Below are positions 22,987-34,044 of a stretch of DNA of 64,000 nt, piece by piece. The first letter of the stretch is position 1. Every line of letters starts with the position of its first letter. This DNA comes from Nannochloropsis oceanica (taxonomy: Eukaryota > Sar > Eustigmatophyceae > Eustigmatales > Monodopsidaceae): contig CP038133.1 in assembly GCA_004519485.1 (NCBI GenBank), forward strand, positions 620,001 to 684,000, in the 5' to 3' direction. The notes beneath the pieces were generated by a model. It was not told the origin of the DNA. It worked only from the letters and a program-made list of their open reading frames with translations, and did no database searches. Both the position numbers and the translations under genes were made by a program.

Positions 22987-25900
22987 ATGTTTCAAGATGC
23001 TTCGGATGATGACATCACATTGCCTAGCCCTATTCAGGAGGTGGATGAGACAGAGCTCGACCCCGAGGATGGCTTTGGGGGGGCTTCGAATCGCATCGAA
23101 GAAGTCGTGTTGGAGGATGAAGCCGAGGGAGACCGCGCACAGGTGCTAAAACTCTCACCTGAAAAGAAAAATTGTATTCCTATGGCACCGTCACAACGAC
23201 TCCGCCCTGTCACAGCCGCGGAGGCGGGAGCGAGCGCGCCAACGCTGCCGTCGGGGAGGAGCACTAGCCTAGGTTCTTCCAGGAGTGGGAAGGGGGAGAA
23301 GGTGACGGCTACGTCCAACGTGAACGTGGAGATGATGCGAGTGGCATTGGCAGGTTGGAATGAGGCGGAGCAAGGACCGACTGACTCTCCCTTGGACGAA
23401 GACCTCGAGAGCCCAGGGGATATACAATCCTTCCGCAGCACCTATCCTGACCCACAAAAGCAGAAATTCTTGTTGTCGGGACGAGTGAATCAAGTGGTGG
23501 TTGTGATGAATGTATGCTTTGGATTGGTGTATTTATGTTGGCGTGTGTTTCGGAGTATGAATCCTACGCGTGATTGGCACGACTGGGCGCCCGTCGGAAC
23601 GTATTTTGTTGATCCTGAGGACCCGGAAAGGCCCTGGAGCGTGAAGGAAGAGTTTAAGTACAACTGGTTTTGTTGGCTGCTATTCGTGGCGGAAATGATG
23701 TTGATGATTGGCATTTGGCTGGGACACGCGAGTCGGTGCTTTCCGTCGAAGAGGTGAGGAGAGGAGAGAATGGGAGGAAAAGAGAAGGCAGGAGAGGGGT
23801 CATGATGTTGCCTCTTGTGTCTTAGTTTCTCTGCCTTGTAATCCTTTGTGTTCGCGCCCCTTAATTCATTATATATATCTGTAAAATGTCACAGGACCAA
23901 GTGCACGATGGATGAGCTCGTCGAGATCGATTACGAGCTTTCCAAGCACACGGCTGTCTGCATCGTTCTCCCAACCCGAGGAGAGCCTTTGAATGTCCTG
24001 CGTCAGGTGATCCTCAACGTTATGTCACTTAATATGTGGCCTGGTCGGTTGGATGTCCGAAAAAACGCAAGACTTGTAGTGATGGACGATCGTCGTCGTG
24101 CCGAGGTGTTGCTCTTGGCTGCTCTGTGTTATCGTTTTGCGGCCCTATTCTGCAATAATCGCAAGGTATGTTGTAGATTGGAACATGAGGGAAATCGCCG
24201 CAGCATCTAGAGCAGATGCATGTGGGTGTGTTCATCGAAACTCTTGGCAACAAACATATATATGTACATATTGTTGTTGTTTCTTGGGCGTTTACTCACA
24301 ATGTTCCGCATTAACCCCCAAAAACAAATCAATATACAGGTGCGGCAGCAGCTCAAGATAGAAGGGCGCTCTGCCATGAGCCTCGCCTCCTTCTATGATC
24401 ACTACCTAACATGCACAATGGGATTCGGGCAGACCTATGCGGACAGCTTCATCGACATTTTCTCCATCGCCGACATGATTCACAAGCTTTGCAAGTACGT
24501 GGTATTACTATTTTTGTCCTCTCTCACTTGTTGCCTTAAATTGCTCAGCAATAAATTATGTATGAGTACACATCTTACCTCCTCGTCTTATAATAATTTA
24601 TTGCAGGGACGACTGTATCCCCCAAGAATGGGACGGTTTGGAGCTCCCCTCAGGGACCCGTATCGAGCCCAAGCTTGTCCAGACGGACCTCGCCAAGGTG
24701 CCGCGCTTGCGCGAGGATTTTGATGACATCCGCAACATCCTCACTTTGGTTTACTACTCCCGGCCTAGCAACGGTACGTTTATACAACCAGAAAAAATGA
24801 CGTGGTGGCATAAACTTAGATGTCCCTCATCTTGGACTTTATGAGAAATCTGGGACTGATTTATGCTACATCAGTCCAACTCACTCATTCAATCTCTATG
24901 ACTACCCAAACACAGAATTTCCGCCCTCATGTCCCGTTGCTGGCATGTTGAATGGCCTCCTATTTCCCGAAGACCCCGCAGACGCCAACATCTTGGGTGG
25001 TGCCAAATTCCTGGTGACTAACGATCCCCGCCACGCACTGCAGACCGAGTTCTTGCAGCGCACTATGCCTTATTTTTTCCGTCCCATAGCTGATGAAGAG
25101 TAAGATGTTTCCTCTGTTTATCGTTGTCTTCTAGCTGGTACCTTTAGCTCGTGACGTTGCTGTATATGCACTGTTATGCTTTGTATTTCTCGCAAATAAA
25201 AATCCTGACGTGCGTGCCCCCGCCCCAATCAAACAATACTCATGCACAACAGGATGGGCACAGTCAAGTACATAGAATGCGAGGATGTGGCGTTTGTGCA
25301 AGTCGCTCTCCGTATCACAAAATGTAAGTGGGAATGCCGAGCGATACGTGGCGGCTTGCGCAGTCTCGCAGAAATATTTTATGTAATGGTCACACACGAA
25401 TACGCATACACGTACACAGCTAACAAATTTGACACGGACCCCCTGTCGAACCGGAACTTACTCCTGTACGACATCATCAACGTGGGACGGGATGGTGTCG
25501 GAGGAGCCATGGCAAGGCAGCACGGGTGCATGTACCGCATTGACGTCTTAAAGCAAGGCAAGGATGCCCGTGGACAGACGGTCGTGCCCGAAGAGGATGT
25601 GAAAGAGTATTTAGGCAAAGGTATCGGTTTCTCTACTCTCGCGGTAAGTTTGAGTAAACGCAACAGGTATATTTTGATTGGTTGTTTTAAGCATATTCAC
25701 ATCCTAATACAAATATAGCGTTGCGAGTGGCTACCAACCTCGGTGGACTTGTTCCGTCGCGGCTTCCGATCGGTATACGTAAACGAGATCAACGAGACGC
25801 TTTCCTTGGGTTTCGACGAAACTCAAAAGCTCGTCGGCCGTGTGCAGGAAGTTTTTGAGAATCACTTGAGTGCTAGCGAAGTGTTGGTTCAGGATCCGGT

Positions 25901-26997
25901 GGGCCTGCTGAAAGCTGAGTATACTACGCGCATGCACCGCCTCTTTGTGTTGGAGGAGTTGTGCCAGGGATTTTTTATGGTATGTTGGGTTTAGTGTGTC
26001 TATAAAGATGATGTGTCTGTGTGTACGTGCTTTTGTTTGTGTTAGTGTGCAAGCGTGTAAGTGTGTAAGTGTGTAAGTGTGTGTGTGTGTGTTTCCTGTC
26101 ACTTAAGCTCTACATGTGACTACATAATCTACGTAAGTGCATGTATGCGCATACGCACCAGAGCATGTTTATGTGGACGTCTCTCAAAGTGATGAAATCG
26201 TATACATCTCTACTGAGCGCTCATCCATACGCTGATCAAACACACAACTTTCTTCAGGCGATTGCGGTGGAGCTTCTCATCTTGTGTGTCGCTCTGTACG
26301 CGTACTTGTGGAAGACACCCTTCTTCACGCACGGGGTCGAGGTGCTTGTCTATTTCCTCCCGTATTATTTCACTGCTGTCTTACCAACCGGCACCGCCCT
26401 CAACTGGAAGCGCACTTTACCCGATCCGGTAAGTCCCTTGTCCAAGTTTTGGAGGATTTGTGGTTCCCAAAATGAGACGACGCATTCACTTCAGCACCAT
26501 TATCAAATGAAGTGCAAGTACAACCTATCCCCCGATCCTGATCCTGCATTCTCCCCAAACACTAAAATAAGACATTCCGAGGGATTCAGTTGAGCTTTGC
26601 CACTGCCTTTGTGCCCTTTGTGACTTACCTGGGTTCGGCTGCCGCGGAGATGTCCCGGGTTGTGTGCAGCCGGTCGGGCCGACGGCAATTTAATGTCGAA
26701 GGCTGTCCAACCTGGCCGCTGTATGCGACACTGGTTTTGATGGTGTCGAGTATGGTGGTGACATTCATCAACTGGTGGAGGAGCGGGTTCCAACACGCGG
26801 GACTATGGATCACGTCCGTGGCTGCGATAATGATATGTGCGGGCATGATCCTACCCAGCGCCATGCGCGGAATCAAATTTCAAGGGATCCCCAGCTTCTA
26901 CTTCCGATATGCTGCCTTGGTGGTAGTTTTGGTGGTCGTTGCGCTTTGGCAAGGGTCCAGTATCAAGGAACCACAGTCGAAGCCAAAAGCGATTTAA
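22987..26997 (+). CDS. Divergent cellulose-synthase-like GT2 family membrane protein
   Basis: Ten exons in consistent phase: 22987-23753, 23895-24165, 24340-24494, 24607-24773, 24916-25099, 25253-25323, 25420-25643, 25719-25979, 26258-26428, 26590-26997 (892 aa). Layout: acidic N-terminus; two membrane segments (residues ~167-190 and ~225-245); a cytosolic GT2-A-like domain (VCIVLPTRGEPLNVLRQVIL, MDDRRRAEV near residue 320, FLQRTMPYFFRPIADEEMG, VYVNEINETLSLGF); then about six C-terminal membrane segments ending in VVVLVVVALWQG. This is CesA/Csl topology. However, the DxD, TED and QxxRW motifs are not recognisable: the matching places read TNDPRHALQ, GFSTLARCEW and QKLVGRVQEVF. It may be a non-catalytic partner of cellulose synthase or a beta-glucan synthase with changed chemistry. 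The host family is thought to have a cellulosic wall. Confidence 0.85.
26037..26093. repeat. GT-rich microsatellite in GT2 intron 8
   Basis: Imperfect (GTGTAA)n and (GT)n inside the intron 25980-26257, the longest intron of the GT2 gene. Confidence 0.8.
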
Positions 26998-27437
26998 AGA
27001 GGCAAGGAGAAATATAGTTGATAAAGTCTCTCATCTTCCCTGTCTCTGCTCTCTGGAAAGAGAAACATGTACAACGTCATTGTGACTTCAAGGTTACATA
27101 TGATCCAGCCAAATAAAAACAAGGGCGAGCTAGTTGTGGGATGGGAGGGCTTTTTGCGGACTACATAGTGTGTGCGAAGGCATGTGACGACGATGTGTAA
27201 GACTTGTGGAAAAGGAAAAATGGGCATATTGATGGTAAATCGATAGGAATAAAATTGCAATACAGTGGATGAAAATGAACCTGGAGCGCTGGCCTTCAAA
27301 GGCGCATTTCACACTGGGCGGTGCTGTACAAAAATCTTTGGTTTTTTTTTCATCATTTATTTTATACCAAGACCAGCCGCTGGGGTGAGGCTGGTTCAGC
27401 CTTTCACTTCTACACCAAAAAAAGCAATTCATTCAAT
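26998..27437. other. Tail-to-tail gap, GT2 / EAF6
   Basis: 440 bp of 3' UTR-type sequence, unusually without strong GGGA tracts. No gene is seen. Confidence 0.4.
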
Positions 27438-28358
27438 CTAACGCCGTCGTAGAGTCGCCGTCTTCTTCTGTGCCGAGCCCTTCCTCGGTTGTGGCCGTGC
27501 CTTCTTCTGTGGTCGCTTGACCCTGGAAGACTTCTTCCCACCGGCCTTAAGTCGAGCCTTCGTTGGCGGTTTCCTCCCTGTCACCTTGCTGCTTCCCTTA
27601 AGAGGCGTCTTTCTTTTCTTGCTGGTCGTTTCTTCCTCCTCTTTATCCTCATCATCTTCTTCTTCTTCCTCCTCCTCCCCCTCGTCAGAACCCTCCCCTT
27701 CTTCTTCTTCTTCTTCTTCTTCTTCTTCTTCTTCTTCTTCTTCTTCTTCTTCTTCTTCTTCTTCTGCCTCATCACCATCATCACCGTCCTCATCCTCCTC
27801 GTCATCGCCATTGTCGCTTCCTTCCTCCTTGTCATCCTCCTCCTCTTCTTCCTCCTCGGATTTCTCCTTCAGCGTCACCATCGGAGGGGACGTCACAGAG
27901 GAAAGTGAGAAGAGTCGGTCCTGCGGGTAAATTAGAATATGAGGAACAAGTGTGAGTACACGCGATCATAGCAAACATTTTCGCCCCTCCATCTTCGACC
28001 TAACTCATCGCCTACGCATACCTCACGATTGATCTTCTTGGAAATGGTCTTGACTGCCGCCGTGCTGTCCGTGGTGCTCTTCAATGCCACATCCCAACCG
28101 CGTAAGACATTGCCCGTCGCCAGAGTCTCATCGAGGTAGCTCCCTTCCAAATCGAATATCTGCCGCTCTATGTTATGCAGCTCAGCTTTCAGCCTGGTCA
28201 AGGAGGAAGAAGAAGGGATGGAATAGATGGGAGCCTCTTTATTATCCAAGCATGCCTCTCTCCACATTTCCCTCGCTCTTTCCACCATACTTCTATACCA
28301 GCCCCCTCCATACGTACCCTGCCCGGCGCTGCTCGAGGCTGTTTTCCTCTATGGTCAT
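27438..28358 (-). CDS. EAF6: EAF6/MEAF6 homologue with long acidic-basic tail
   Basis: Three exons: 28318-28358, 28022-28193, 27438-27920 (231 aa). The first ~95 residues are EAF6: a helix LKAELHNIERQIFDLEGSYL, then TGNVLRGWD, and after a linker DRLFSLSS, the conserved end of the family. EAF6 is a small subunit of NuA4/TIP60, HBO1 and MOZ histone acetyltransferase complexes, and binds by its helix and the LFSLSS strand. The unusual part is the tail: ~90 residues dominated by Glu/Asp (encoded by a (TTC)n repeat on the plus strand) and then ~50 Lys/Arg-rich residues ending KTATLRRR, a histone-chaperone-like polyampholyte absent from yeast and human EAF6. Phases match at every junction. The gene faces the kinase gene across 346 bp. 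Confidence 0.88.
27699..27764. repeat. (TTC)n repeat coding a Glu run in EAF6
   Basis: Twenty-two TTC units, GAA on the coding strand. In frame, so it only lengthens the acidic tail. Confidence 0.9.
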
Positions 28359-28704
28359 GTTGTGTGTGTTGTTTGTTAGGGGTTGTGGACGACACGATGA
28401 TGTCGCTGCTGCTAATGATGCTGTAGCAATACTGCTGGCCTTGCCTCCGGTTGACTCTTCTGCTCCGCGTGCTCGCTTGTAACCTTACCGGGCGTCTTAT
28501 GTGTGTGCGTGGGTTGTATGTGGGTAAGTGTGACATCCTGGTCCCTGTGCTTGGCAGCCGTGTACCAGTACAAATAAATAACCCACAAAAAACTCTCACC
28601 GCATTCATTTTCAGCAAGTTCAAAGGCCCGTTGCTCGCCTGCATTGCTCGTCGTTCCCCACAAATGCTCACAACATATTCCCACAACCCATCAATAGCAC
28701 CACC
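28359..28704. promoter_or_regulatory. Divergent promoter region, EAF6 / kinase
   Basis: 346 bp between two head-to-head starts; both promoters must be here. No other feature is seen. Confidence 0.45.
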
Positions 28705-30919
28705 ATGTTTCTCTGTTGTTGTTTTCCACCCCCATTCGAGGCCCCTCCTCCTGCACAGCAGCTTCCCTCTTCTCCCTCCTCCTCGCCCGCCCCAGCTACT
28801 ACTGCTCCTTCTGCTTCTGCTTCTAATGCCGCAGCCCCAGCCTCCCCTGATCTACCGTCGTCGCCACCGACAAGCACCCTCCCGGGTAAGGCCCAGGGAC
28901 TATTGGAAGACGAAGAGCCCAGCTTTACAATCCTGAGGTGAGTTGGGATGCAGCCCATTTGCCCCCGTCCCTCCCTTCCTCGCGCCATTCCTTTCCTCTC
29001 CTCATATAATCGTTTCAACGACCGTGCAGTGACGAAGAACTGGAGGCCATTGTCGCAGAAGGCGAAGAGAACGGCACCGACGCTCCACCACGTCCTACGG
29101 CCGCCGCAACCGCTGTTCCCGCGGCTGCTGCCTTTGCCCCCCCTGCCGCTGCTGATGCTGCGGCCGCTGCTGCTGCTGCTGCTGCTGCTGCCACTCCACA
29201 GGACACCCCGGACGAGGAAGCGGGACAAAATGAGTGGGAGTGTCACCACACGGACTCGGTAGTGTTGACGTATCCGGAAGGAGAACCAGAGGGCGACCCC
29301 GTGAAAGTGAATGAATATGTCTTGGAAGGACATTTGGGAGCCGGAGCGTTTGGGAACGTGAAGAAGGCCAAGAGGGAGGTGGGTGAGCCACCCTTCCAGA
29401 CATTTGCGATCAAGATTATGAGCCGGCATCGATTGAGGCGATATAAGACGAGCGTGATGTCCGGGGTGGAGGGACAAATGATGGTCAAGACAGGGATTGA
29501 TATGGTGAGTTGAAAGAGCAGGGAGGGAGGGAGGGAATCGATGATGGGCTTCACTCTTTTGGCTGCAGTAATGAGCCTTCTTTCGTTTCTTTGCATCGAA
29601 AGTAGAACACAGGATCCTCGCTCCCTCCCTATTTCTATAACCCTCCCTCCCTCCCTCCTTCCTTCCGCCCCATTGCCGCAGATGGAAAATGAGATCAGAA
29701 TCATGCGGCATCTTTACCACCGGAACGTAGTCTTGCTCTTCGAAGTCATCGACGACCCCGTCGAGGACAGCATTTTTATGATCATGGAGGTAAGCCCGTC
29801 TTCCATCCCTCCTTCCCTCCTTCCTCCCGCCTTTGCGGTTGGCCTCTCTACCGACAACAAGTGAAGAATGAAGAATTCAGAGACATACACGCACCCAGCT
29901 CCCTCCCTGCCCCCGTTCCTCATTCCGGTCCTCCCTCAGTACCTCGAGGGCGGCCCCTCCATGGACTACGACAAGAGCACCAAACGCTTCACCAGTCCCT
30001 TGACCGGCGGCGTCCTCCCTCCCCCCCTCGCTGCCAAGCTCTTCTTCGGCCTCGTGGCGGGATTGCAGTACTTGCACGCGCATGGCATCTGTCATCGTGA
30101 CATCAAGGTATGCATGTCTTGGCCCTTCCTTCCCTCCCTCCCTCTCTCCCCTCCCTCCCCTTCCTATCCTCCCTTTCCTTCCTCCCTCCACCCTTTTCCC
30201 CCTCCCTCCCCCTCTCCCCTCCCTTCTTCCCCCCCTCCCTCCCTCCCCCCTCACCGACGGGATCGCCTTCCCTTCTTCCCTCTCTCCTTCAGCCTGAAAA
30301 CCTCCTCCTCACGGACGGAACCAAGCTCCGCATCACCGATTTCGGGTGTGCCATGCTCATGGGCGAGTTCCCCGTCAAATCGAAGGACGAGAACGAGAGC
30401 GAGGAGGAGGTGGAGGAGGGAATGGCGGGTTTGCTTGTTGACACGGCGGGGACGTACACCTTCTTGGCTCCAGAATGCTGCACGGGGGAGGCCTTCAGCC
30501 CCTGGCCGGTGGATGTGTGGGCGGCGGGAGTGACGCTGTACGTGTTTCTGTTCGGTCGACTGCCCTTTCAGAAGGAGGGCCTGGGGCCCTTGTTCGAAGC
30601 CATCCAAGAAGAGGTGGTGATGTTCCCGCCCAGAAAGGAAGAAGGGGAGGAAGGGGAGGGGGGGAAGGAGGGGGAGGAGGGAGGGAAGGAGGTGTTGGTT
30701 TTGGAGGAGGGGGTGAGAGATGTGCTGGAGGGTTTGTTCAAGAAGGATCCTCAGGAAAGATGGACTTTGGGGATGCTGAAAGGACACGCGTGGTTGGAGA
30801 GGGCACAAAAGGAGGATGAGGATGAGGATCGGAGGAGGGACGAGGAGGAGGAAAAGGCAAGGCGGGAGAAGGAGGAGAAAGAGGAGGAGGGAGTGAAGGA
30901 GGGTGGGAGGGGGGAGTGA
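28705..30919 (+). CDS. CaMKK/LKB1-type Ser/Thr protein kinase (AMPK/SnRK1-activating class)
   Basis: Five exons: 28705-28937, 29030-29504, 29682-29789, 29940-30107, 30293-30919 (536 aa). A cysteine cluster at the N-terminus (MFLCCCFPPP) suggests S-acylation to a membrane. A Pro/Ala-rich region precedes the kinase domain: LGAGAFGNV glycine loop, AIKIM lysine, MENEIRIMRHL helix C, HRDIKPENLL catalytic loop, ITDFGCA, and TFLAPE. The short LTYPEGEPEGDPVKVNEYVL lead-in and the insert after the hinge resemble CaMKK, LKB1/ELM1 and plant SNAK kinases, which phosphorylate the AMPK/SnRK1 T-loop. Two Glu-rich inserts (one in the activation segment before TFLAPE, one near the end of the C-lobe) and a Glu/Lys tail come from GAG-rich repeats. 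No calmodulin-binding helix is obvious, so an LKB1/ELM1-like role is as likely as CaMKK. Confidence 0.88.
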
Positions 30920-31219
30920 GTGATATATGTAGAGGCCGTCGCGTGTATATGTAGGAGCTCTAAGGGAAGAAAAGAAGGAAACGAATTAAATTTTATGCAC
31001 GTCTGCGGCCTGCTGGTAGGTGAGATTGATAGCCCGCGCTGACATTGCTTTACTGTAACTAGCATCATGTCCAGTGTTTTCTCTTCCACTGAGGAAGCAG
31101 TGCATTCTCTGTCATGCCCGTCATTCTCTCTTTCGGCGGATGCAAGCTCAATTGACCCTTCCCTCCCTCCTTCCATGCTTCCCTTCCCTCCCCCCTGTCC
31201 TCCCCCCTGCTCTCCCTCC
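30920..31219. other. Tail-to-tail gap, kinase / HAD-IGPD
   Basis: 300 bp. Pyrimidine-rich block 31158-31218 (CCCTCCCTCC type) is a GGGA tract on the HAD-IGPD coding strand right after its stop. Confidence 0.5.
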
Positions 31220-32668
31220 TCACAACACGCCCTTTGTACTCGGGATAAAGGCCGAGGAGTCCCTCGTCACCGCCAAGCGTAACGCCACCGCCGTGGCTTT
31301 GAACGCACTCTCCGCCTTATGGTGATCATTAAATCCTCGCAGTACATCCACATGCAACGTCAACCTCGCCGCCGACGCAAACGACTCAAATACATGTGGA
31401 ATCATCTCGCACGACAACCCCCCTACCTTCTCCCGTGTCAAGCCGAGTGCCACCACTGCGTGTGGCCGGCTACTGATATCCACCACGCTCCTGCTCAAGG
31501 CCTCGTCCAATGGACACAACGCCGTGCCAAACCTCATGATGCCCCTTCTTGGCCCCAAGGCCTGGTCGAATGCCTCCCCTAATGCCAAGGCACAGTCCTC
31601 CGCTGTGTGGTGGTCATCAATATGCACATCCCCCTTACATTTCAACGTCAAATCGAACCGCGCATGCTTCCCCAATGCCGTCAGCATGTGATCCAAAAAC
31701 CCAATTCCCGTAGAGATATCCACTGTATTCCCATCTCCGTCCAGATCAATCTCAACACTTATGGACGTCTCCTTCGTCACCCTTGTCACCGTCGCGGCCC
31801 GCCGCCTGCTCCCACTGCCGCTGCCCTCCACAGGAACCGCAGCCTTTCGTTTCTTTTCTCCCGCATCTGCCCCTGCCCCGACCCCAACCCCTCCTATTCC
31901 ATTTGCTGTAGGATCAGCAGTAGAACCTGGCACCCAATCCAAGAGCTCGGCCAGTCCCGGACGTAAGACTGTCTTGGCGCCTGCTGCGCGCAGATGAGGT
32001 CCGAGAGCTGCTACCCCATTACCACCACCACCATTTGAGGAAGAGGGGGAGAGAGTCAGCCTGGCTTCCTCTTCCGGGGTAAGCACACCAATAGGGACGG
32101 AGCCGGCGGCGAGGGCGGCGCGGATGTCATCGACTGTATCGCCTATCATGAGGGTGTCTTGTGCTGCGACACCTAGTAGGGTACAGGCGCGCGAGACTGG
32201 AAAAGGATCAGGTTTGGGCGGCCCGTCTTCCATGCAGACGCACACGCGAAAGAAATGGGCAATATCATGGGTCTCTAGGAATTTTTCGCAGTCTTTGCGG
32301 GGGCGGCCTGTCACGACTGCGAGGCCTAGAGGGCACCGACGCCCGATCTCTGCTATCAGCCCATGTGGGACGATGAGACGCTCCTTTGCCCATAATCCCT
32401 CGGTCAAGGCGGTCCCTTGATAGAGTTCCTCGAATTTAGTTGTGACGTCTTCTAGGCTGGCAGTCACGCCCTGGCTGGCCAGCAGGCGTTGAGTGAGGAG
32501 CCAGTCATTATTGGCGTTGCCTTTGGCCTTTTCTCGGGTGATGTCTTCTTGAGTTACTTGGACCTGGAAAAATGCGGCGGTCTCCACGATGGCGGCGCGG
32601 TAGGATTGTGCAACGTCGGCCAGGATACCATCCATATCGAAGAGGACGGCCTTGACTCGAGAGGGCAT
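31220..32668 (-). CDS. HIS3/hisB: HAD phosphatase - imidazoleglycerol-phosphate dehydratase fusion (histidine biosynthesis)
   Basis: Single exon, 482 aa. Residues 1-~240 are a class IA HAD hydrolase: nucleophile D11 and acid D13 in FDMDGILAD, motif II VTGRP, motif III Lys in PKPDPF, motif IV GDTVDD. A Gly/Ser linker leads to IGPD (residues ~285-482), with the two manganese motifs DDHHTAED and FNDHHKAES and [12 protein letters not shown] performs the sixth step of histidine synthesis, imidazole glycerol phosphate to imidazole acetol phosphate. The HAD half is of the type placed in the small 'HAD-SF-IA hyp1' group which, as I recall, includes Phytophthora, cyanobacterial and haloarchaeal members. 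It could supply histidinol-phosphate phosphatase, giving a bifunctional enzyme unrelated in origin to the bacterial HisB fusion. No plastid presequence is seen ([10 protein letters not shown] is already HAD). Confidence 0.93.
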   Translation of the reverse strand: MPSRVKAVLFDMDGILADVAQSYRAAIVETAAFFQVQVTQEDITREKAKGNANNDWLLTQRLLASQGVTASLEDVTTKFEELYQGTALTEGLWAKERLIVPHGLIAEIGRRCPLGLAVVTGRPRKDCEKFLETHDIAHFFRVCVCMEDGPPKPDPFPVSRACTLLGVAAQDTLMIGDTVDDIRAALAAGSVPIGVLTPEEEARLTLSPSSSNGGGGNGVAALGPHLRAAGAKTVLRPGLAELLDWVPGSTADPTANGIGGVGVGAGADAGEKKRKAAVPVEGSGSGSRRRAATVTRVTKETSISVEIDLDGDGNTVDISTGIGFLDHMLTALGKHARFDLTLKCKGDVHIDDHHTAEDCALALGEAFDQALGPRRGIMRFGTALCPLDEALSRSVVDISSRPHAVVALGLTREKVGGLSCEMIPHVFESFASAARLTLHVDVLRGFNDHHKAESAFKATAVALRLAVTRDSSAFIPSTKGVL

Positions 32669-33099
32669 GATTTGTTAGGTGTAGGTAGAGGAGTGATGAG
32701 GTGGAGAGCGGGGTGGGGAGGTCGGATGCGGGTGAGGCGGGCTGTGCCTGTGCTGGATGGAGGGGAGAGATGGGAAGCCGATGATTCCGACGACACATTT
32801 GTAAGTTTTGTGGTGGTGCTGGTTGTGGTGCGGTATTGCGCATTCCTGACGTGTAAAATCCGCCTGGCCAAGTGTAAGAGGAGGAGAAGAGTGGGGCTCT
32901 AATCGATTCAATGATTCCTGGTGATGCTCCTCCACTTCCACGGTTCTGCTTTACCATGATTTGACGCACTTCTTGCACAAACAACCCTCAAAATACGTGC
33001 GCAGGCAGGAGAATGCCAAATCTCTAAGATTTCTACCTCTATCCTTAGTACCTGCGCTGCGGGCGCCTGGTCAGAGTGCCTCTCTTTCCTCCCAGGATC
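32669..33099. promoter_or_regulatory. Divergent promoter region, HAD-IGPD / E2
   Basis: 431 bp between head-to-head starts. Antisense ORFs here carry no domain. No motif is assigned. Confidence 0.45.
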
Positions 33100-34044
33100 A
33101 TGATTGACCTCCTCCCCCTCCGCCGTCCCCGCCTACTCCGCCTCTTTTCATGTGCACTACCGGTCCTTTTCCTCCTCCTCCCTTCCGCTGCAACTGTATC
33201 GATTAACCGAGGTGGCAAAAGTTCCTCTTGTCTCCCGCGGTCCCTTGACTTGTCCGTCAAACGACTGATGAAAGAGTGGCGCGTTGTTATGGCCGAAGGC
33301 CTCGTGCTCCTCAATCAGGGCGGAGGCAATTGCAGTCTCACCAACAACACCGAGCACATTCGACTGGCGCCTTGCCGTGGAAACCTGCATGAGTGGCATT
33401 TCTCGATTGCTGGACCACCCGGGAGTGTGTTTGAAGGAGGGATTTACCATGGCCGTGTGCTCTTGCCCGCCGACTACCCTTCCTCTGCCCCGCGTTTACA
33501 GATGCTCAATCCGAGCGGTCGCTTCGAGGTAGGCGCAGACATTTGTTTATCGGCAACGGCTTTTCATCAGGAGACCTGGCAGCCGGTATGGACGGTCAGG
33601 ACGTTGGTAAGTGCGTTAAGGAGTCACATGACGACCAAGGCTTTGGAGGTAGGTGGGATTGAGTGCTCGGCGCGCCGACGACGGTTGCTGGCGCAGCGAT
33701 CAAGAAGGTTTCAGTGTCGGGGATGTGGAGTGGATCATTCGGGCTTTCCTGGGAAGATTTTTGAGGATCTGCCGATGTTGGTAGCGGAGGTTGAGGTGGA
33801 GGAGAAGGTGACTGCGTCGACCTCTTCGTCGGCGGTGACGGGAAATGGAAAGGAGGAGGGAACAGCACGGAGGAGAAGAATAGGGAAAATAGAAGGAAGA
33901 AGAGGAGGTGATCGTGTGGCGATGACCGAAAAGGGATATGATGCCTGCTTCGTGTCTTTATTTGACCGGTATAAATTGCCGTTGGTGCTGGGCATTGCGT
34001 TCCTGCTGGCATTCCTCTGGCTGAATGTGTCCTCCGGTTATTGA
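33100..34044 (+). CDS. UBC6/UBE2J-type ubiquitin-conjugating enzyme with N-terminal signal peptide and C-terminal anchor
   Basis: Single exon, 314 aa from the first in-frame ATG (33100; the frame upstream has only GTG). The UBC fold runs from VKRLMKEWR through NLHEWHFSIAGPP, FEGGIYHGRVLLPADYP, GRFEVGADICLS (catalytic Cys149) to HQETWQPVWTVRTLVSAL, diagnostic for the ERAD E2s UBC6/UBE2J. A CRGCG segment and a C-terminal membrane helix (LPLVLGIAFLLAFLWL) also fit. Oddities: residues 5-35 look like a cleavable signal peptide (basic, then LPVLFLLLPSAA), which normal UBE2J lacks, and ~18 residues with potential N-glycosylation sites (NCS, NNT) sit before LHEWHF. If used, the signal would put the enzyme inside the endomembrane system or, via a bipartite address, the periplastid space. 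An unrecognised 5' intron is the main alternative. Confidence 0.85.
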   Translation: MIDLLPLRRPRLLRLFSCALPVLFLLLPSAATVSINRGGKSSSCLPRSLDLSVKRLMKEWRVVMAEGLVLLNQGGGNCSLTNNTEHIRLAPCRGNLHEWHFSIAGPPGSVFEGGIYHGRVLLPADYPSSAPRLQMLNPSGRFEVGADICLSATAFHQETWQPVWTVRTLVSALRSHMTTKALEVGGIECSARRRRLLAQRSRRFQCRGCGVDHSGFPGKIFEDLPMLVAEVEVEEKVTASTSSSAVTGNGKEEGTARRRRIGKIEGRRGGDRVAMTEKGYDACFVSLFDRYKLPLVLGIAFLLAFLWLNVSSGY

